In this document: piece by piece, positions 26,092-40,215 of the stretch
How positions within the stretch are numbered: position 1 is the stretch's first letter
How the letters are laid out: every line of letters begins with the position of its first letter
NCBI RefSeq assembly: GCF_036370855.1
Contig: NC_088112.1
Coordinates: 19,584,469 to 19,648,468 of the forward strand
DNA from: Dromaius novaehollandiae
Taxonomy: Eukaryota > Chordata > Aves > Casuariiformes > Dromaiidae
Direction of reading: 5' to 3'
Length of the DNA stretch: 64,000 nucleotides
Position numbers and translations under genes: made by a program
Notes under the pieces: generated by a model
The model's database searches: none
Seen by the model: only the letters and a program-made list of their open reading frames with translations
What the model was told of the DNA's origin: nothing

Positions 26092-29000
26092 GTAGGTTTG
26101 ATGAAACAATGTGAAATAGCAGCATTTAGAGTAAGAATACAAGCTGAATTTGCACAGTATACTTGCACAAAAAAAAAAGTGAGCCTTTAATTTAGAGAGA
26201 GCTAGAAAAGTTACAGCTGAAGTAATTGCTATGCTGGTTGTACACCTAAGCCTAAACCAAGGTACAGCCCCAGCCCTGCTTCAGAGCCTTAATGGCTTTT
26301 GTGCATTCCAGTATTGGATTTGGTTTGACCTATTGTAAACACTTTCTACACAGGCAGTCAGAGGGATTCTCACCAACATCAATGAGTATGGACTGGGCTG
26401 TCCACTTTGTAGTCATGCCTGCTCCTATTTGCTGCCTGATGGTTTTGTTTGGGTTGTAATTGTCTGTTAAGAGTATACATTCCTTTAAAATAGCTTCTCC
26501 GCTGTATTTACACACAGCTGAGATTGTTTACAGCATTGTTTAAACACTTTTTCCTCAATTTACGGATTATTTGAGTCTACATATGCCTTTTGCAATTTGT
26601 TTGATTGAATCTGTGCATAAATGCATATTCTGTTCTTCTGCCCCAGATCAGCATAGCTTATTTGCTCATGTTTTTAGTTCTTTTGCTGTTCCTCTCATTA
26701 CATCAGAATGAAAACACCTTGAATAATTATGTGATCCCCTCAGTACTGTCCTGGAGAAGAAAAGACTTCTTCTCCATTTAATAGAAGGAAGCTTGGAAGG
26801 AAAACAATGCTTTGGCCAAGGACATAGAGAGTCATCTATAACAGATGCACAGCCCAGACATGAAAGTAAAGGTCTTTACATAGCAGTTCTCTCATACAAG
26901 GCTTAAGACATCGCAAGTTTACCATCTTTCAACCACTAAAAGTAATCTCCCCGTGGAAAGTGAACCCCAAATGTAATAGCAGCAAAACAGGAACATTCAT
27001 CAATATTGGTTTGCAAAAAAACAAACAAACAACCCTATCAGCCCAGCCACATTCATATGGCCAGGTTTGGCTCACAGACATACATATAGGCTAGAGGTTT
27101 AGCAAAAAGCATCAGTGCTAAATGGACTGGTATTTGGAAACAGATTCTATTAGTATGACTAAGAAAAAGCTTGCAATGGATCTCATTTCTCATAGCAGCA
27201 TTTCTTTTTTACAGTGTGTCTGTTTAATTCACTGTTCTTGTTCTAGTAGATACAAATATTTCAAAGAACAATAGTTTTTATACTACAATGGTAAACTGTA
27301 TAGAGAGGAAGAGATACTGTTCATTCTTTCTTTGATTTGAGTACAATGTAGAAAAGCAGTGTTTTAACTTTGCTGGGAGTTTTTAAAACTGAAGTGGCCT
27401 GACTTTCACAACTGTGATCCTGTATACTTAAAACAGTTTTGGATGCACTTTATAGTAGATATTGGCAATAAAGAACAAAAATAGTCTGAAAAATATTCTG
27501 TAAAGTTTCTTCCTCCACTAAAAGTAAAGATCAGTAGCATAAGAGAATAATTAAAAGAGAGCTTAATTTCTGTGAAATATTTATATTACCTTATTGAATT
27601 TTCTCACTCAGCTGTCAAACTTCTTTTTTTATGTGTTGGTGTTCAGTTTTATTTATTTGAGCCTCTTTTTTGAAAGAATGCTTTTAAACTTCATAGATGT
27701 CTTTAGGAAAAGAAAAAGTATTTCCTCCAGGCTAGGTTCCTGCCTACAGCTATAACAACTCAAATAAAATGCTTCTTAGGATGAAGGGTGCTTTGAATGT
27801 TGTCCTTTTAAAGAAACAGAGCAGCACAGGTGAGCTTAAGGCACTGCTAATGAGCAGCACATGTTATTAGTTAAATATTTGATTTAAAGGCTTTCCCAGG
27901 CAGTGATAGTTTAGGTAGTGGAGAGCAGGCTGGAAAAAGAAAGGTGTTTCTTTAAATGCTGTGTATTCTGGGGAGCTGACTGGGGAGATAAAAGCCCGTT
28001 GCACAATATAACCTTTTAAAAGAGGGGGGGAAAAAAAAAAGTGAGGGGAGAGGAGGAGCACAAATGGGAAGAGCACTTTCTTTTCTTCTTCCTTAAATTT
28101 TTTTTTTTAAGTTTATGAAGGTGGACTTTTGTTTATCTAAATGCTTTTCTCCCTAAAGATTAGGTAGATAGTGCTAGTATTCTGAGGTTTTCTTTCATTT
28201 TTATACAGTGATTCATCTCAGAAACACAGCTACTCTTTTTCTTTCCATACTGAGTTAGTAATAGTTGTATGTATTATGCCTGTTTGTGTCTGATGATTTT
28301 CTTTTCCTTCTCTTTTTATAAAATTTTCATACTCTACACAGCATAATTTTTCTTCAGCCTTTAATGCTTAGAAGTGTCTTCTGAACTTCAGGTCATTCAT
28401 CTTTTTTGGTATGACTCAGAAACACTGCCTGGAAGTGGGATGCTGAAGGATTTTTGTTTTGTGTTCTATTTACCTCTTGGCAATTACTGCTTCATAAAAC
28501 CAGGGAAATTTTGACTTCTCTCTTGGAGAGATTTTAAAGATGCTCATGTCAGCACATGATCTGATACTAAATCAAGGAGTTTGAAACACTTCAAAATAAA
28601 AGCATGAATGTGATTTGATAGAAATGAGACCCATACAAAATGGCATGCTAATAAACTGGCAAAGTCAAAAAACAATTCTGTGCATCCAGGAGGGAAAAGA
28701 GAAACTTCAAATATCAAAAGCAGTTGTAGAAAAGAAAATGTTCAGAAAAGACTGGGAGGGGAAATGAGACATGATCTAATAGAAAGGAACTTACCTAGGT
28801 TTGAAAACTACCTCATGTGTGTACAGAATATGGCAGTGACTTTAATCCTTTAGAAGATGAGGTGCTAAATTTTGCTGGCCTTTTCTAAAGTTGAACTCTG
28901 GATGTAAATCTGAAATTAGCCCATAATGTGCTCAGATCTAGGATTTTGGTTTTGTTCAGCTTGGGACTTGAACTTCCATAATGCTTCCAGCTGTTCAGAC

Positions 29001-32000
29001 TTGTAATTCTGTTCTGGATCCATCTGTAGTTATGACTTTATACACTTTGTACTTTGAAGGTAACTTACTGTTACCATATTCGCACTGCTTCTCATCAAAC
29101 AGCAGAAGCACACATTCTGTAATTTCTCTTAGCACATCTAACCATTTGTAATTTAAGCATTTTTTCCATCTGTGTCCTACAAAGTGCTTTTCAAACTACA
29201 TTTTTGTTTTTACTATGCTTGTTATATTAACATGTTTATATACTGTACAACTCCACTAACAAGAACGTACACAGTTTTAGCACACAGGAATTACTCTGTC
29301 TGCTTCAGTTGCTGTGAACTAGAAAGTGTGCATCTTTGCTGTGCTGCTTTTCAGTCTCTTGGGTTCTGACAGCTTCTTCTGCAGGGGCTGGCTGAAGTAC
29401 GTCTTCCCTGCGTTGTCTGTAGTAAAAGAAAAACTACTATATTATTAGACATACAATTTGTCTTCTGCTCTTCAGCTAATGAAGCCATTTTCCTTACCTC
29501 ACATTTCAATATACTTGACATCTAAAATAGAACTTAAGTTGGACAGTGAGTATTCTCCTCCTGTTATTTATTCATTAAAGATTCCTTTGCTGCCTAGAAG
29601 TAATATCACAAAATAATTCTGTCATCAGCACATCCAGTGTATGTTGATATTGGTTTCTATTTCCTTAGATGAAACACACAAGAAAGAATGAGCTTGAGAT
29701 GCGGTTATAACGTGTAACATCCACTGTACGCAGGATACAAATGTGTGCTTATGATTGAACATGGAGAAGATAGCTTTGGGTTTTAACAAAACTGAAGCAA
29801 GTGGCTATACTTCCTTTCTGTACCCTGAAGGAACAGTGTGGATGCTGAAGAACTATAATTCAGTGTTCTTATTTCCATTCCTTTTTTGAGAAGTACATAG
29901 CCCTGCCTATCTTGGAAGAATCCCATAGTCAAAATATTTGATCAAGTTCTGCTTATGCTGCGGAACTAATGTAAGAATTGTTAACTAGCTTATGTTGGCA
30001 AGAAGTTCTGTGTTAGTAATTCCTTTTGTCATCTTTCCTTATTGTGGCACTTGTCTTATGATGGTCCATTGTCTAATTATCTACCCTAACCTGTTTTTTA
30101 GAAAACTACAATCCACTCCATATTTCCTCTGTAAAGTAGTGCTTTGGTGCCAGTTTGTCTCAAATAAAATACTAGGACAATCAAAAGGATGGCCGCAGAC
30201 TTCATCTGGAGTCTTGCAGCCACTCAGGTGAGGTTTTATGATTTGTATTTTTCAGAACTGATCCAGCCACACACGTAATCAGATATCTTCCCTTCAGGCT
30301 TATAACTTGCTGAAGCTATAATATATTACAAACTTCTTACTAACTGGGAAAGATACTCTTTTGCCCTTGAAAAAATAGAAGTCTCCTGAGCATATTTAAA
30401 GGCAGTAAGAACCAGGCCTGCAAGTAATTTCTGCCCCCACCTCTCCAATGGTCTTCTCTATGTTGTAAATAATTTTCAATTGCCAAAGTGTCATAGCAAA
30501 TGAGGAAAAGGAGAAGTTTATAAAACAGCAGGAGAACAGGAATACAGAAGAAATAGGACTTTGATTTATATTTGTTCTGTACTTGCTGAAGTCAGGTAGG
30601 AGAAAACATTGATTGTCTGTTTTATCCATTAAATCTTTTTTCTCAGCTGGGTTTTATCGCTCATTGTGTATTGTTGATCATATGTTTTGTTAAAATGTAA
30701 AATAAGCACCTTTTGAATCCCAGAGTTGGAATTCCATCCAAGGCATTCTGGTACTTACCCAAGCTTTTGTTTTCAGGCTTTCTGACACCACCAGAATCCC
30801 TTAATAGAGGTTCATGTGCTGGAGCTCAGTTGTTTGCTTTTTCATCTTGATTAATTTTAGATGTGGAGAACTTTCTTATGTCAGCTGCTGATGGGCTGAA
30901 AAATGGAAGTCCTCCTTGAATGCAGAAAGTTTAACTGCTCACTTAAGATGCTTGCTTTTTGATGTGCAAGCTGATCAACTTGAACTGCTGTTCACCTCTT
31001 ATGTTCTGCTTGCTGCTGAAAAATCTTACAGGGTCACAGAGGAAGACAATGATTTGCCTTGTTTTTCAAAGCAGATGTACTGGTGAACTTCCTCTCTGAG
31101 GCAGAGGGGTAACTCAGAGTTCCACGCTAAAAAGCATTTGGTTAAAAGCAGATTTAAGTTCCAGGCATTCTGAGACTACCATAAATAATGGTCCTTGGGG
31201 AGTAATTGAATTTAAGAAGAGAATAAATTGACAGTATCTTTTTGGTACAGTTGAAACATGCATTCGCCACCAAAATACATTTCTTCTAATTAAACAGGCA
31301 GCTTTAGAAACACTATTCCCTTTTACAGTGTCATACCAGAAACAGTGTCCCAAAAGAGGTTTAACATAAATTAAGAGGATTGTAGGATCCATGCCTTACT
31401 TCAGTAAGCGTGAAAATACCTCTTCAGAAGGAAAAAAAAAATCCTGACAAGGCAAAAAGGTCAAATAGCTGATACATACAACTGAAAAATAGCAGAAATA
31501 AGAATTTAGTTTCGTTGAGCTTAAGTGATTCTGGTTACTCCCTGTGATTGAAAATGTTCAGTCAGAAACAGGATGTTTCAAATTGATAGTGTATTTATAA
31601 TTGTGAACTGTATTTGTATATTGTACACTTCTAGTATTGCAAAATACTTGGAAAATGAAAGCAAATCATCTAAGTGATGCAGTGTATTTCTAATGTGGAT
31701 TAATGCTTAACCTAAAATACAGCAGGGTTTTTTATGGCAGTAGGCCTAGAGCAGAGAGTAGCCTAGCAAGCAGAGAGCTTTCAAAAACTCTGTTGTGGCA
31801 TTTCTTTTACATGAGACTTGTGTCATTCTTTTAGCAGAAGTGAGATTGTCACAGTTCAAAGCTGCTATACTCATAAGAAGTACCTCTTTTGCTTTAAAGC
31901 TTTGTATTGTTATTAACTGAATGTCTAACTTTCCTTCTGAACTTATAAAAAATGTCAATCAGTGTGCTTCAAATTTATATAAATGAAGAGTTTTCTTTCA

Positions 32001-32024
32001 CTGGGTAAGCTTCTCTCCTTGACT

Positions 32025-32150
32025 TCAACCCTGTAAACACTTAAGCACATGCTTAATTTAACTTGTAGTCCCGTAAACTTCACCGGATCTGCTAGTTATA
32101 AAACCTAAGCTCGCACAAAAGGACTTGCCAGATCAGGGACCTACTCTATT
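32025..32150. repeat. Old amniote interspersed repeat fragment with palindromic core
   Basis: The core TTAAGCACATGCTTAA (32,041-32,056) is an inverted repeat with a 2-nt centre. It is followed by 'tagtccc' and 'gccagatcaggga', matching a repeat pattern seen scattered through sauropsid genomes. Divergence is high, so it is an ancient insertion. I cannot name the family with certainty. Confidence 0.5.
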
Positions 32151-34449
32151 TTCCAAGCCACATAGATCAGGTTTGACGAAAAACAATAACAGCAAAAGCA
32201 TTTTCATACATTTAAAGCCCTCACAGTACATTCTGATATGTCAGCATAGATACTTGCTTAAAAATGATAAATATGCGTCAGAATTCACACTGTGATGGGT
32301 GTCACACAATGTACGAAATGCTAGGCCAGGCTGGTCGATCTTTTGTGTCTTTGTTGTTGAATTATTTTCTCTATGAAATTTCAGTTATTTTAGTAGTCTC
32401 AGATCTAAAAATCTATATATTTTTCTCTTTTATTCTAGTAACAATCATTACATCTTTTTTTTTGGCTAAGTTACAACTGAATAATGACTTCTGTCAGTTG
32501 CTGCTGTTTAATATTGGTATCACCCTTTGTTTTGAACTGAGTTGTGTAAGTAAAGCATAAAACAGAAAAAGACACTGTTTTTACCACACACTTTTTTTTC
32601 TAGTCCTACTCTTATCTTTGTCATAAGAACCTGTATGTCTTGTTGAGAAGAATGAAGGAATGTGTGAAGCTTAAGACTCTTCATCTTGGGACTGACAACT
32701 GCAGCACAGATAGCTAAAAAGCAGGAAGGTATCTTACCTTTACAGAGTAGCACACAATGTTTAGCATGCTAACCAGATTTAGATTGTGAGTTAACTGAGA
32801 GAGCAAAAGTATTCAGAGTTTCAGCAAAACTCTTGTTGGGTCATGAAAATATGCTTGTACATGTATTGGATGATAGCTAGATAGTTCATCTTCAGGGTGA
32901 GACTGCCCAAACTAATATCTCCCTCCCAGGGCAGCCTAGGTAAAAAGAACTATTTCCATGTTTACATTGCAGAATATTGATAGCTCTGGGAGCAAATCTT
33001 TAATGTTCTCTTTCATTTACAAATGTGAGTATTGGAATGCTCTATACTGAAAAAGACAGGTCACTGAGCAGTCTATTTGTATGGTAAGCTGTGTGCAAGC
33101 ACAGGCAAGCAGTCATGCTCTTTAGGATTAAAAGTCGTAGGCCATGCTTGTGGGGCTGTGTCCTCTGTTCCAGGATGCAGAGTTGGAAGTTTTGTAGCTA
33201 GTGACCTGGATGTGAGCTCCTACTCCCACTCTTAAGCCGAATGGGTTGGTGCAGTCCAAAAGCATAAAACCAGAGACATCCAAGGTGCAAACAGTTACAT
33301 TACTTCTGCATTTGTAAATGGTGTGACCAAAACTGTAATAGTGCAACCCGTTCTGGTGTCTTTCGTTCAAGCAGGATGCTAACTAAAGATGGGGTTCAGA
33401 TTAGGACTAAATCTAATCTTATGTGCTCAAAAATCGTGCCTTTATACTGATGTTTCAAGAAGTAAAAGTGTGTTTTTTTTCCGTCTGTACTTATAAGGAG
33501 AACAGTATTTCAGCATATTTCTGCTAGACTGAAGAACACCCTAAGAAAGTTTTGTGTATGAGGGTTGAAGTGAGCCTAATGCTAGATGTGAAATGTAACA
33601 GATAATTTTAAGGCTGTGCTTTGTCACTGATAAATTGTTCTGTCTGACTTGGGCATTTTTAAAATATGTTGAACTCTCTTCTAAGCAGTATGTATTGTAG
33701 TTCAGATGCAAATTACGTCAGGTAAGTCCCATGATCTTGTCAGAGAAGAGAACAGGTAGCATAACTGGTCATTCCTTCAGGCCTATACCTCCTGGTCTTT
33801 TTTCCCCATAGAATTTGCCCTGAACCAACTTCTGACTTTCTCTGAGTTATATCCCATTTTAGATATGTGAGCTTATGTTAGGCTGACAGAAAGAAGCTTG
33901 GTCTCAGTAAAATGCTGGCATTTATGGTAATGGTCCCTCCTCTCACATAATATCTCTATTATCCCTCCCTTGTAGAACATGCGAAATAATACAGGATATT
34001 GCTAGGATAAATCAGCACTTATAGTGCACTCTGAAAATACCAAGCGCAGTAAATTATTTTTAACTCTTTAGACTTCAGAGGCCATGTATATAAATGCTTT
34101 CATTATTCCAAATTATCAAATACTTTCTCCTGTCTCCAGAATCAGTGCTGTATTTCTTTTGTGTTCTTGAGTGTCCATGACCTATAATAACGAGTTTCAG
34201 TCACAAGCCGGCCTAGTTCGCGGGGTTGGAATCTGTATGGGAGTTCTCCAGCAGTGTGAAGGGATCCTGGTTCAGGGCTGTGAGGGAGATTTTCAAAAGC
34301 AGGTAGCACCTAACTTTTATGAATTCTGACTTGAACTTGATGTGTCAGAGCGGTTTTGTTCTTGTAATGGCATCATGGCTAAGGGCCAGTTTCTTTTCTC
34401 AGACTTTCTCAAAGTTTAGAGGTTCTAAAATCAAGAATTTTGAGAACAC

Positions 34450-34474
34450 TTTTTTTTTTTTTTTTTTTTTTTTT
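34450..34474. repeat. T25 homopolymer
   Basis: A run of 25 T in intron 2. It creates a spurious poly-phenylalanine segment in one reading frame. Confidence 0.95.
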
Positions 34475-34769
34475 ACTTTCTTTTTTCATAAGGGTTCTTT
34501 AAGTGTGCTTGAGCTCTGGTCATGTTACATGTTGGCCTTGGGTCTTCACTCTTCTTTCTACACTATATGTATCCCTAATTTTCTTTCAGGGTTGAAACTC
34601 CGTGTGGATTCTTGGGTGCAGTTGGATGAAACACTCCATCCTCAGCATAAACTTCACTGGGGAAAAAATAAATTTAGGGGGTATGCAGTGAAATACAATA
34701 TTTTTAAAACAAACAGAGAGGAGGTACAAACAGTCCTCAGACTTGCAGGATGTCTGTGATGTGGTGAGG

Positions 34770-35045
34770 CTCATTATCACAAGGTGTTACGGATGCCAAA
34801 AGCTTCAATGGTTTCAGAAAGCAATTAGACACATTCATAGAAGACAAATCCATTGGGGGCCTAAATGCAAATATAGCATTTCTAACTTGGGAAGTCCCTA
34901 AGCTGCAGAGGCTGGAATCAGAGGGAATATTCTGGAAAAATACCATTTTAAGTTTGCCTGTTCTTCTAATCCTCCTGAACTCTTGGGCACTGGTTGGGGA
35001 CAGGATATTGGGTTAGATGGATATTTTGCTCTGATAAAGTTATAG
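34770..35045 (+). mobile_element. Degraded CR1 LINE 3' end
   Basis: The segment carries, in the expected order, two landmarks of the CR1 3' region. The first is 'aattagacacattcatagaa' at about 34,823. The second, near 34,995-35,035, is 'ggacaggatattgggttag' followed by 'atggatattttgctctgat', matching the family's 'gacaggatactgggctagatggacctttggtctgat' pattern. Both are on the plus strand. No reverse-transcriptase frame is present, so only a 5'-truncated tail remains, as is usual for CR1. Its divergence suggests an old insertion. The element is a useful indicator of a sauropsid genome. Confidence 0.7.
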
Positions 35046-38000
35046 CTAGTCATATATTAAGTTAATTTAACCTACCCTGGAACACTCAGAGTAATAGAAC
35101 TTTTTACATGGTATGTTCTCCAGAGATAGATTTTTCAAAACAAATATTGTGTTGAACATGCTATATAGTTACCCCATCACACTTCTTTGAAGTAATAGAA
35201 ATATTTGTAAATATTTTTCTTCTAAATAATAACAGCCGTATTTGCCTATAGATGTTTGTATTTGTTATGATTTGCATTGCTGTGTTGATACAAAAAAAAT
35301 TCGGTATGGAAGAAAGACTTTGAGACAACAGTTTTATATGAGTGGTAACATTTTCGATAATAAATATTGAATCCACTTCCTTTTATTCTGTCAGAGGCAG
35401 TGTCTAAGAAAAGTACCAGATTGTTTTACAAAAATGAGAGCACAGCATGTGCAGAGTGCATCAAGTTTATTCATTGTTTAGTGAAGTCCTTGACGTTGAC
35501 CGTGCATGGTCATGGCTACACGCAGCCTTGATGTACATACCCGTTTCAGCTTTCTGCTCAAGCCCAGAGTTTGGAGACATTTCAGTAAAATCCAGACTTT
35601 CAGTATGAGGTTGACTCCTCTTTTGTTAATAGTGTTATTAGTGTTCACTAGTTTCAGTAGATGATTGGCATCTTCCACCTGCCTTTTTTTAATGTTTGAA
35701 AATGTGAGTTCAAAACATATGCAAAGGTCAAAGACTAAACTAAGACCAAGTCTTCGGGCATTTGTAGTCTCCTGTACTCTAAAGCAGCCAGAGCAAAGCA
35801 TATGTGCTGCACTCTATCAACCAACGTCTGGCAGCAGTTAAATTAATCATGTTTGAGTACATTTCTAAAACATATGTAAACTGTTAGGAGTAACAGCAAA
35901 GTGTAAACTGCTAGGAAGGAGAAGCACCACTGAAAAAGAAAAAGTTAATTTGAGTGAAATCAGAAGTCTTTAGGTCAGTGGAGAAGAAATAGACTATGGT
36001 TTTTACTTAGCACTCACTTTACTTAGCCTGTTTGTAATAAACAGTATTTGAGATTAAATTGACTTGCAGATTTCCCTGAAAAATGAATTCATATACCTTT
36101 TACAGATCAATATTTAACCAAGAAATTTGCAAAATTGGGAAGTTAAATAGCACTGGGTTTCCTACCAAGAATAATGGATGGTGTGAAAGTGTGGAAAAGA
36201 GAAAAGAGCTGAACAGAAGTGTGAATGGGATCAGAAAGCTCTAAGTGGAAGTGGCTTTTGTGGCCTGAATTTGAGTTTTATGTAAATAGCAGTCTGTCAT
36301 CTGCCTCACAGAAATGCAAAACTTACAATAACTTGGCACAGCTAACAGTTTCTCCTTTAAGGGGCCCAGTTTTGATATGGTGCAGAGACTAAAGACTGAA
36401 GGTTTTTTTTATCACATCCTAAGAGGATGATTGCCCTGTTGAGGGTTGAGGTTCCATCAAGGCTTGTTCAAAGTAATAAAATTTCTTGAATTGATTTTCA
36501 CTGCATCAAATTTCCCTGACTTTGAATCAAGGCTGAGAATTGTTTTATTGGAAAGCATACGAGGGAAAGTGTTACTAAATGCTTCTACCTTTGCTGTTAG
36601 GATTGCAGATTCCAGGGGGATTGGGTGGAATATGGAGAGAGAAGAATGCAGGAAACTCTTAGCAATCTTTGTTGATTGGGGTTGATTGGGTTAAAACCTT
36701 CCAGAATCATGTAAAATGATTTTGAAGTCAATAAAATGCTGATGGAAGGATGATTAATTTAAAGTACGATAAACAGACTCCTTGTCATATAGTTGGCTTT
36801 GTAGCAAATACACGTTTTCTCAATGGGATTATATCAACATTCATTTTTCTTTGATTTCTGGATATTGTTCTCAATTTTCTTCTGGAAAAGAGGCTTCAAA
36901 ATTTTTTAGAAAACCCTGACTTGTTCCTATTGGAAGTTTTGCATTCAGAAATTGGCTTTGTCTCAACACGTCACCTGTTAGTTGTTAAGAGTTTAATTTT
37001 CAAAGCTATGATTTCATCTCCCTGAAGAGAAGGTGGACAAAGGGATTCAATACAACAGCAGTGTTTTAGCTTGAGATGTAAACCAAACAAAGAAAAAAAC
37101 ATTTGGGGGATGAACTTGGAGACCAGACTGAATTGAATATTTACATTTAGAAAGCAAGGCTATAGTCCAGAATATATGCTAAACTAAAGGCTTTGTCACT
37201 TAGGCTTTAAAGAATCTTATTCAATAGTGACCAATAATACGGAGTTTGATAATTAGTATAAATGAACTAGCACATTCTCTCGGGGTGGGAGAAGAATGCA
37301 TTTACTTGTTTCCATTCAGGTCTGCAGTTGCTACTGTGCCTGCTTTATTTAGGTCTAATAGGAATTTGTTGTATTTTAACCTCGCTGGTGAGTTCTTGTT
37401 CCAAAATTCTCAAGTGTTGTGAAATACCAGAGCAACGGTATTCAAGGCAGAGTGGTACAACTGTAAAACAGGCAAATGAAAATAATGAAATTGGGTGGGA
37501 ACTTCTTTGGATGTGTAAGAGGTGACCAGAGATCAGATTAGACGAGCCCCCACAAGGATGAGGAACTCGCTCTGAAAACTTGCTCCAGGATGAGGTTTCT
37601 GTGGAGATTGCTAGCACTTTTTGGTTGAGTTTGAGTAGGAAATGCCTTGAGAACAGCTTTTCCTGTGGTCTTATCTCAGGCTTAAGTACAGAGATATACA
37701 GCCTGTTTTCTTTTCGCCTTTAAAAATATTTAACTGAACTTTCAAAAACCTCAGCAGAAAAAAGCAGTTTTGGTTCAAGTTTTTGAGAACAGGCTTACAC
37801 CAGTTTTTGTTACCCATATCCATTTGCCTCGTTCTAAATATTGCAAAGGATTTTTTTCAGTTGATGTATATGAGAAATACATTTTAGTTAAATTTTAAGA
37901 GAAAATTTTGTAACTTTTAAGACTTTTTCTTCCTCCTTAAACCATCTAGTTTAAAGATGAAGGAAAATAAAAATATTAATCATAACTATGTCTTTCAAAT

Positions 38001-38162
38001 CATGCTGATGTGTTCATATTATAATCTGATTCCTAAGGCATCCTGTGCGTTTCTTGCTACATAACAGCTGTCCATGCATGACTATATGACATGCTGGCAT
38101 GACATTACTATTTTATTTCTCTTCCCTAATCCTATACCTCGAACAGCTTTTTCCACTGGAAG

Positions 38163-38191
38163 TTTTTTGTTTTGTTTTGTTTTGTTTTTTT
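38163..38191. repeat. TTTTG microsatellite
   Basis: A short run of TTTTG units, flanked by T runs, in intron 2. Confidence 0.9.
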
Positions 38192-39349
38192 ACATCTGCA
38201 ATTACAGCAACACATGTTCTGCTTTTTTAATCTGTAAAAAAGCACAGAAAAAGTCATTTGCTTAAATATAAAGAGTATCTCTTCATATTAACCTAAGATT
38301 TCGATATGTAAGAATTGCAGAACTGTACCTTCAAAAGGTTATAATATTGAATAGCTTACTGTGTTCCTCATTTAAAGAAATACAGATTTGGGGGTTTAGT
38401 CGTTCTATAAAATGTGTTTCATGGTTGCCCTTTCCTTGAGTGTTGTTATTGTTGTTATTCCCGGCAGGGGGGGAAATGCCTTAAGTAAATATATGAAGGG
38501 AATGGAATAGACATTATGCATCTTATTTACATCCTTTCTGTGAGCTCTCATTTTTGTAAAATACTCTTGTTTTGGTCTTCTGGCTGGATAAATACGTGCT
38601 GAGTGAATCCTAATGTCACCGATGACACTCTTAAAAGGAATTTTTTTTCTTGATGCTTAAGAAGAAAACTTTCTGTCTGGACCCTGTTCAGTTGCAGTTG
38701 TTCATTTTTTTTTAAGATACATTTATTGTGAATTCTCATAGATGATTGATATTTACTTGTTCACATGTCCAGGCAGGCTTAAATTAGCCTGTGTTTACAA
38801 ATGCTAAACTTGCATATAATTAAACCTTCCTCATTATTTAAAAAAAAAGTTATATCTATGCATTAGGCTTTCCTTTTGACTGCCTGTGACCCAGTCTAAT
38901 GATGCTCCCTGACTAGGGGTGACGCACACCTTTTCACGTGGTTTGAAGATAACTTGCAGGGAAACGGAGCTCTTCAGTGACTCCAACCTTTGAGCCTGGC
39001 AGAAGGGCACCTGTAAGGATGGGTCTGACCAGAAATCTGAGATCCAATCTCAATTTTAAATAGGCTTTCCCACCTAGTACTCTTTCCAGCACCATACCTA
39101 AATCCAGAGAGATTATTCTGGAAATTTGAGTCAGCTCCCTTACAGAAAGAGCTAGATTTTCATCTCATTTAAAATTGGTTTAAAACATGGATGAAATACC
39201 ATTTAAATCTTTAGAGTTAAAGCAGCATAAAACAGATGTGAAAGGAGAGCTAGCTGCACGCAAAATCCAGCCAAGCAGTTCAGATCCCATCCGGATCCAG
39301 AAAGTTCCTAACATTTATAGGTGCTCTGATCTGTTGGTTTGGATTAGGT

Positions 39350-40215
39350 TTGTCTTTGTCAGAGCCGAATCAAAAAATTCTGTTGCCTGCGTTGGCTTCG
39401 GCTCTAATACCTCCCGATGGCCTGCGTTCAGACAGAGGAGGGTCCCGCGCGGAGGTGACGGTGCACATAGCTTCGTTTCGCCGTGCTGTGGGTCTCTTTG
39501 CACGCCCTAGCAATGCTTGATTATTTTTGGAGTGCTGCAAGGAGAAGGCCAGAAGAAAAATTCCACCCCTCCATGCCCTCCTCCTCCTCCTCCTCCTCCT
39601 CCTCCTCCTCCTCCTCCTCCTCCTCCTCTCTCCCTCTCCCCAAGCTCCTCTTTTGTGGTCCTCAACGCCAGTGCAAAGCTTTCTGTTCCTGAAAAGGAAG
39701 CGGGGTACCTCAACTTCCCTAAAGGACCATTAGAAAACTGTAATTTCAAAATGAGTTTCCTGTCCAAGGAAGAGGGCTTAGCACTTACAAGAACAGTTCT
39801 CCACTGTACGAGGCAGACATTTTAGTTTTATGAGGAACAAATAAAACATTCCTCTGTGCTTTACAGGCATAACACTTTCTGAGGCTCTTTAGTTACAGAA
39901 TGACCTGTCTGCATAGTTATGCTGATCAGTTGCAGAGAATAACACGGCCCAACTGTTTAGCAGGGCCTGATGCCGTAAAGAAGAGGTGGAGGTGGGGGAA
40001 GCGGGGGCAAACCAAAAAGTAGTCTGCTGTTTGTGGCAAATCCTCCCCATGCTTTCCAGCCAGTACTAAACTGAGATACAAACAAAGCAATTCCCGGCTG
40101 CAGAGAAGTGGAGGTGCTGGCGGTGTTACAGTGACGGAGAGTCTTGCCGAGGTCGGTGGGATGCACCGAGTGTAACCGAGAGCGCAGCTTGTCCTTCGGC
40201 GTGGGTTAGAGGTCT
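39350..40215. promoter_or_regulatory. Intronic CpG-rich patches flanking the CCT repeat
   Basis: About 13 CpG dinucleotides fall within 39,350-39,510 and about 10 more within 40,090-40,210, in an intron that is otherwise CpG-poor. The two patches flank the CCT array. This could mark an alternative promoter, an enhancer, or a CpG-rich relic. No initiator, first exon or open frame of note is visible, so a regulatory role is inference. Confidence 0.35.
39577..39628. repeat. CCT trinucleotide repeat, about 17 units
   Basis: A nearly perfect CCT array with CTCTCCCTCTCCCC following. Depending on frame it yields poly-Ser, poly-Pro or poly-Leu, none of which is a real protein. The complementary GGA strand can form triplex or G-quadruplex structures. 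Transcribed, the sense RNA would be a CCU repeat of the kind bound by poly(C)- or pyrimidine-tract-binding proteins. Confidence 0.95.

Noticed and set aside
34319..34759. 146-codon plus-strand frame
   Set aside because: It runs through the T25 tract as poly-Phe and leads into the CR1 remnant, so it is intronic noise.
39483..39825. Poly-Ser, poly-Pro, poly-Leu and poly-Gly frames
   Set aside because: All are products of the CCT repeat in different frames.
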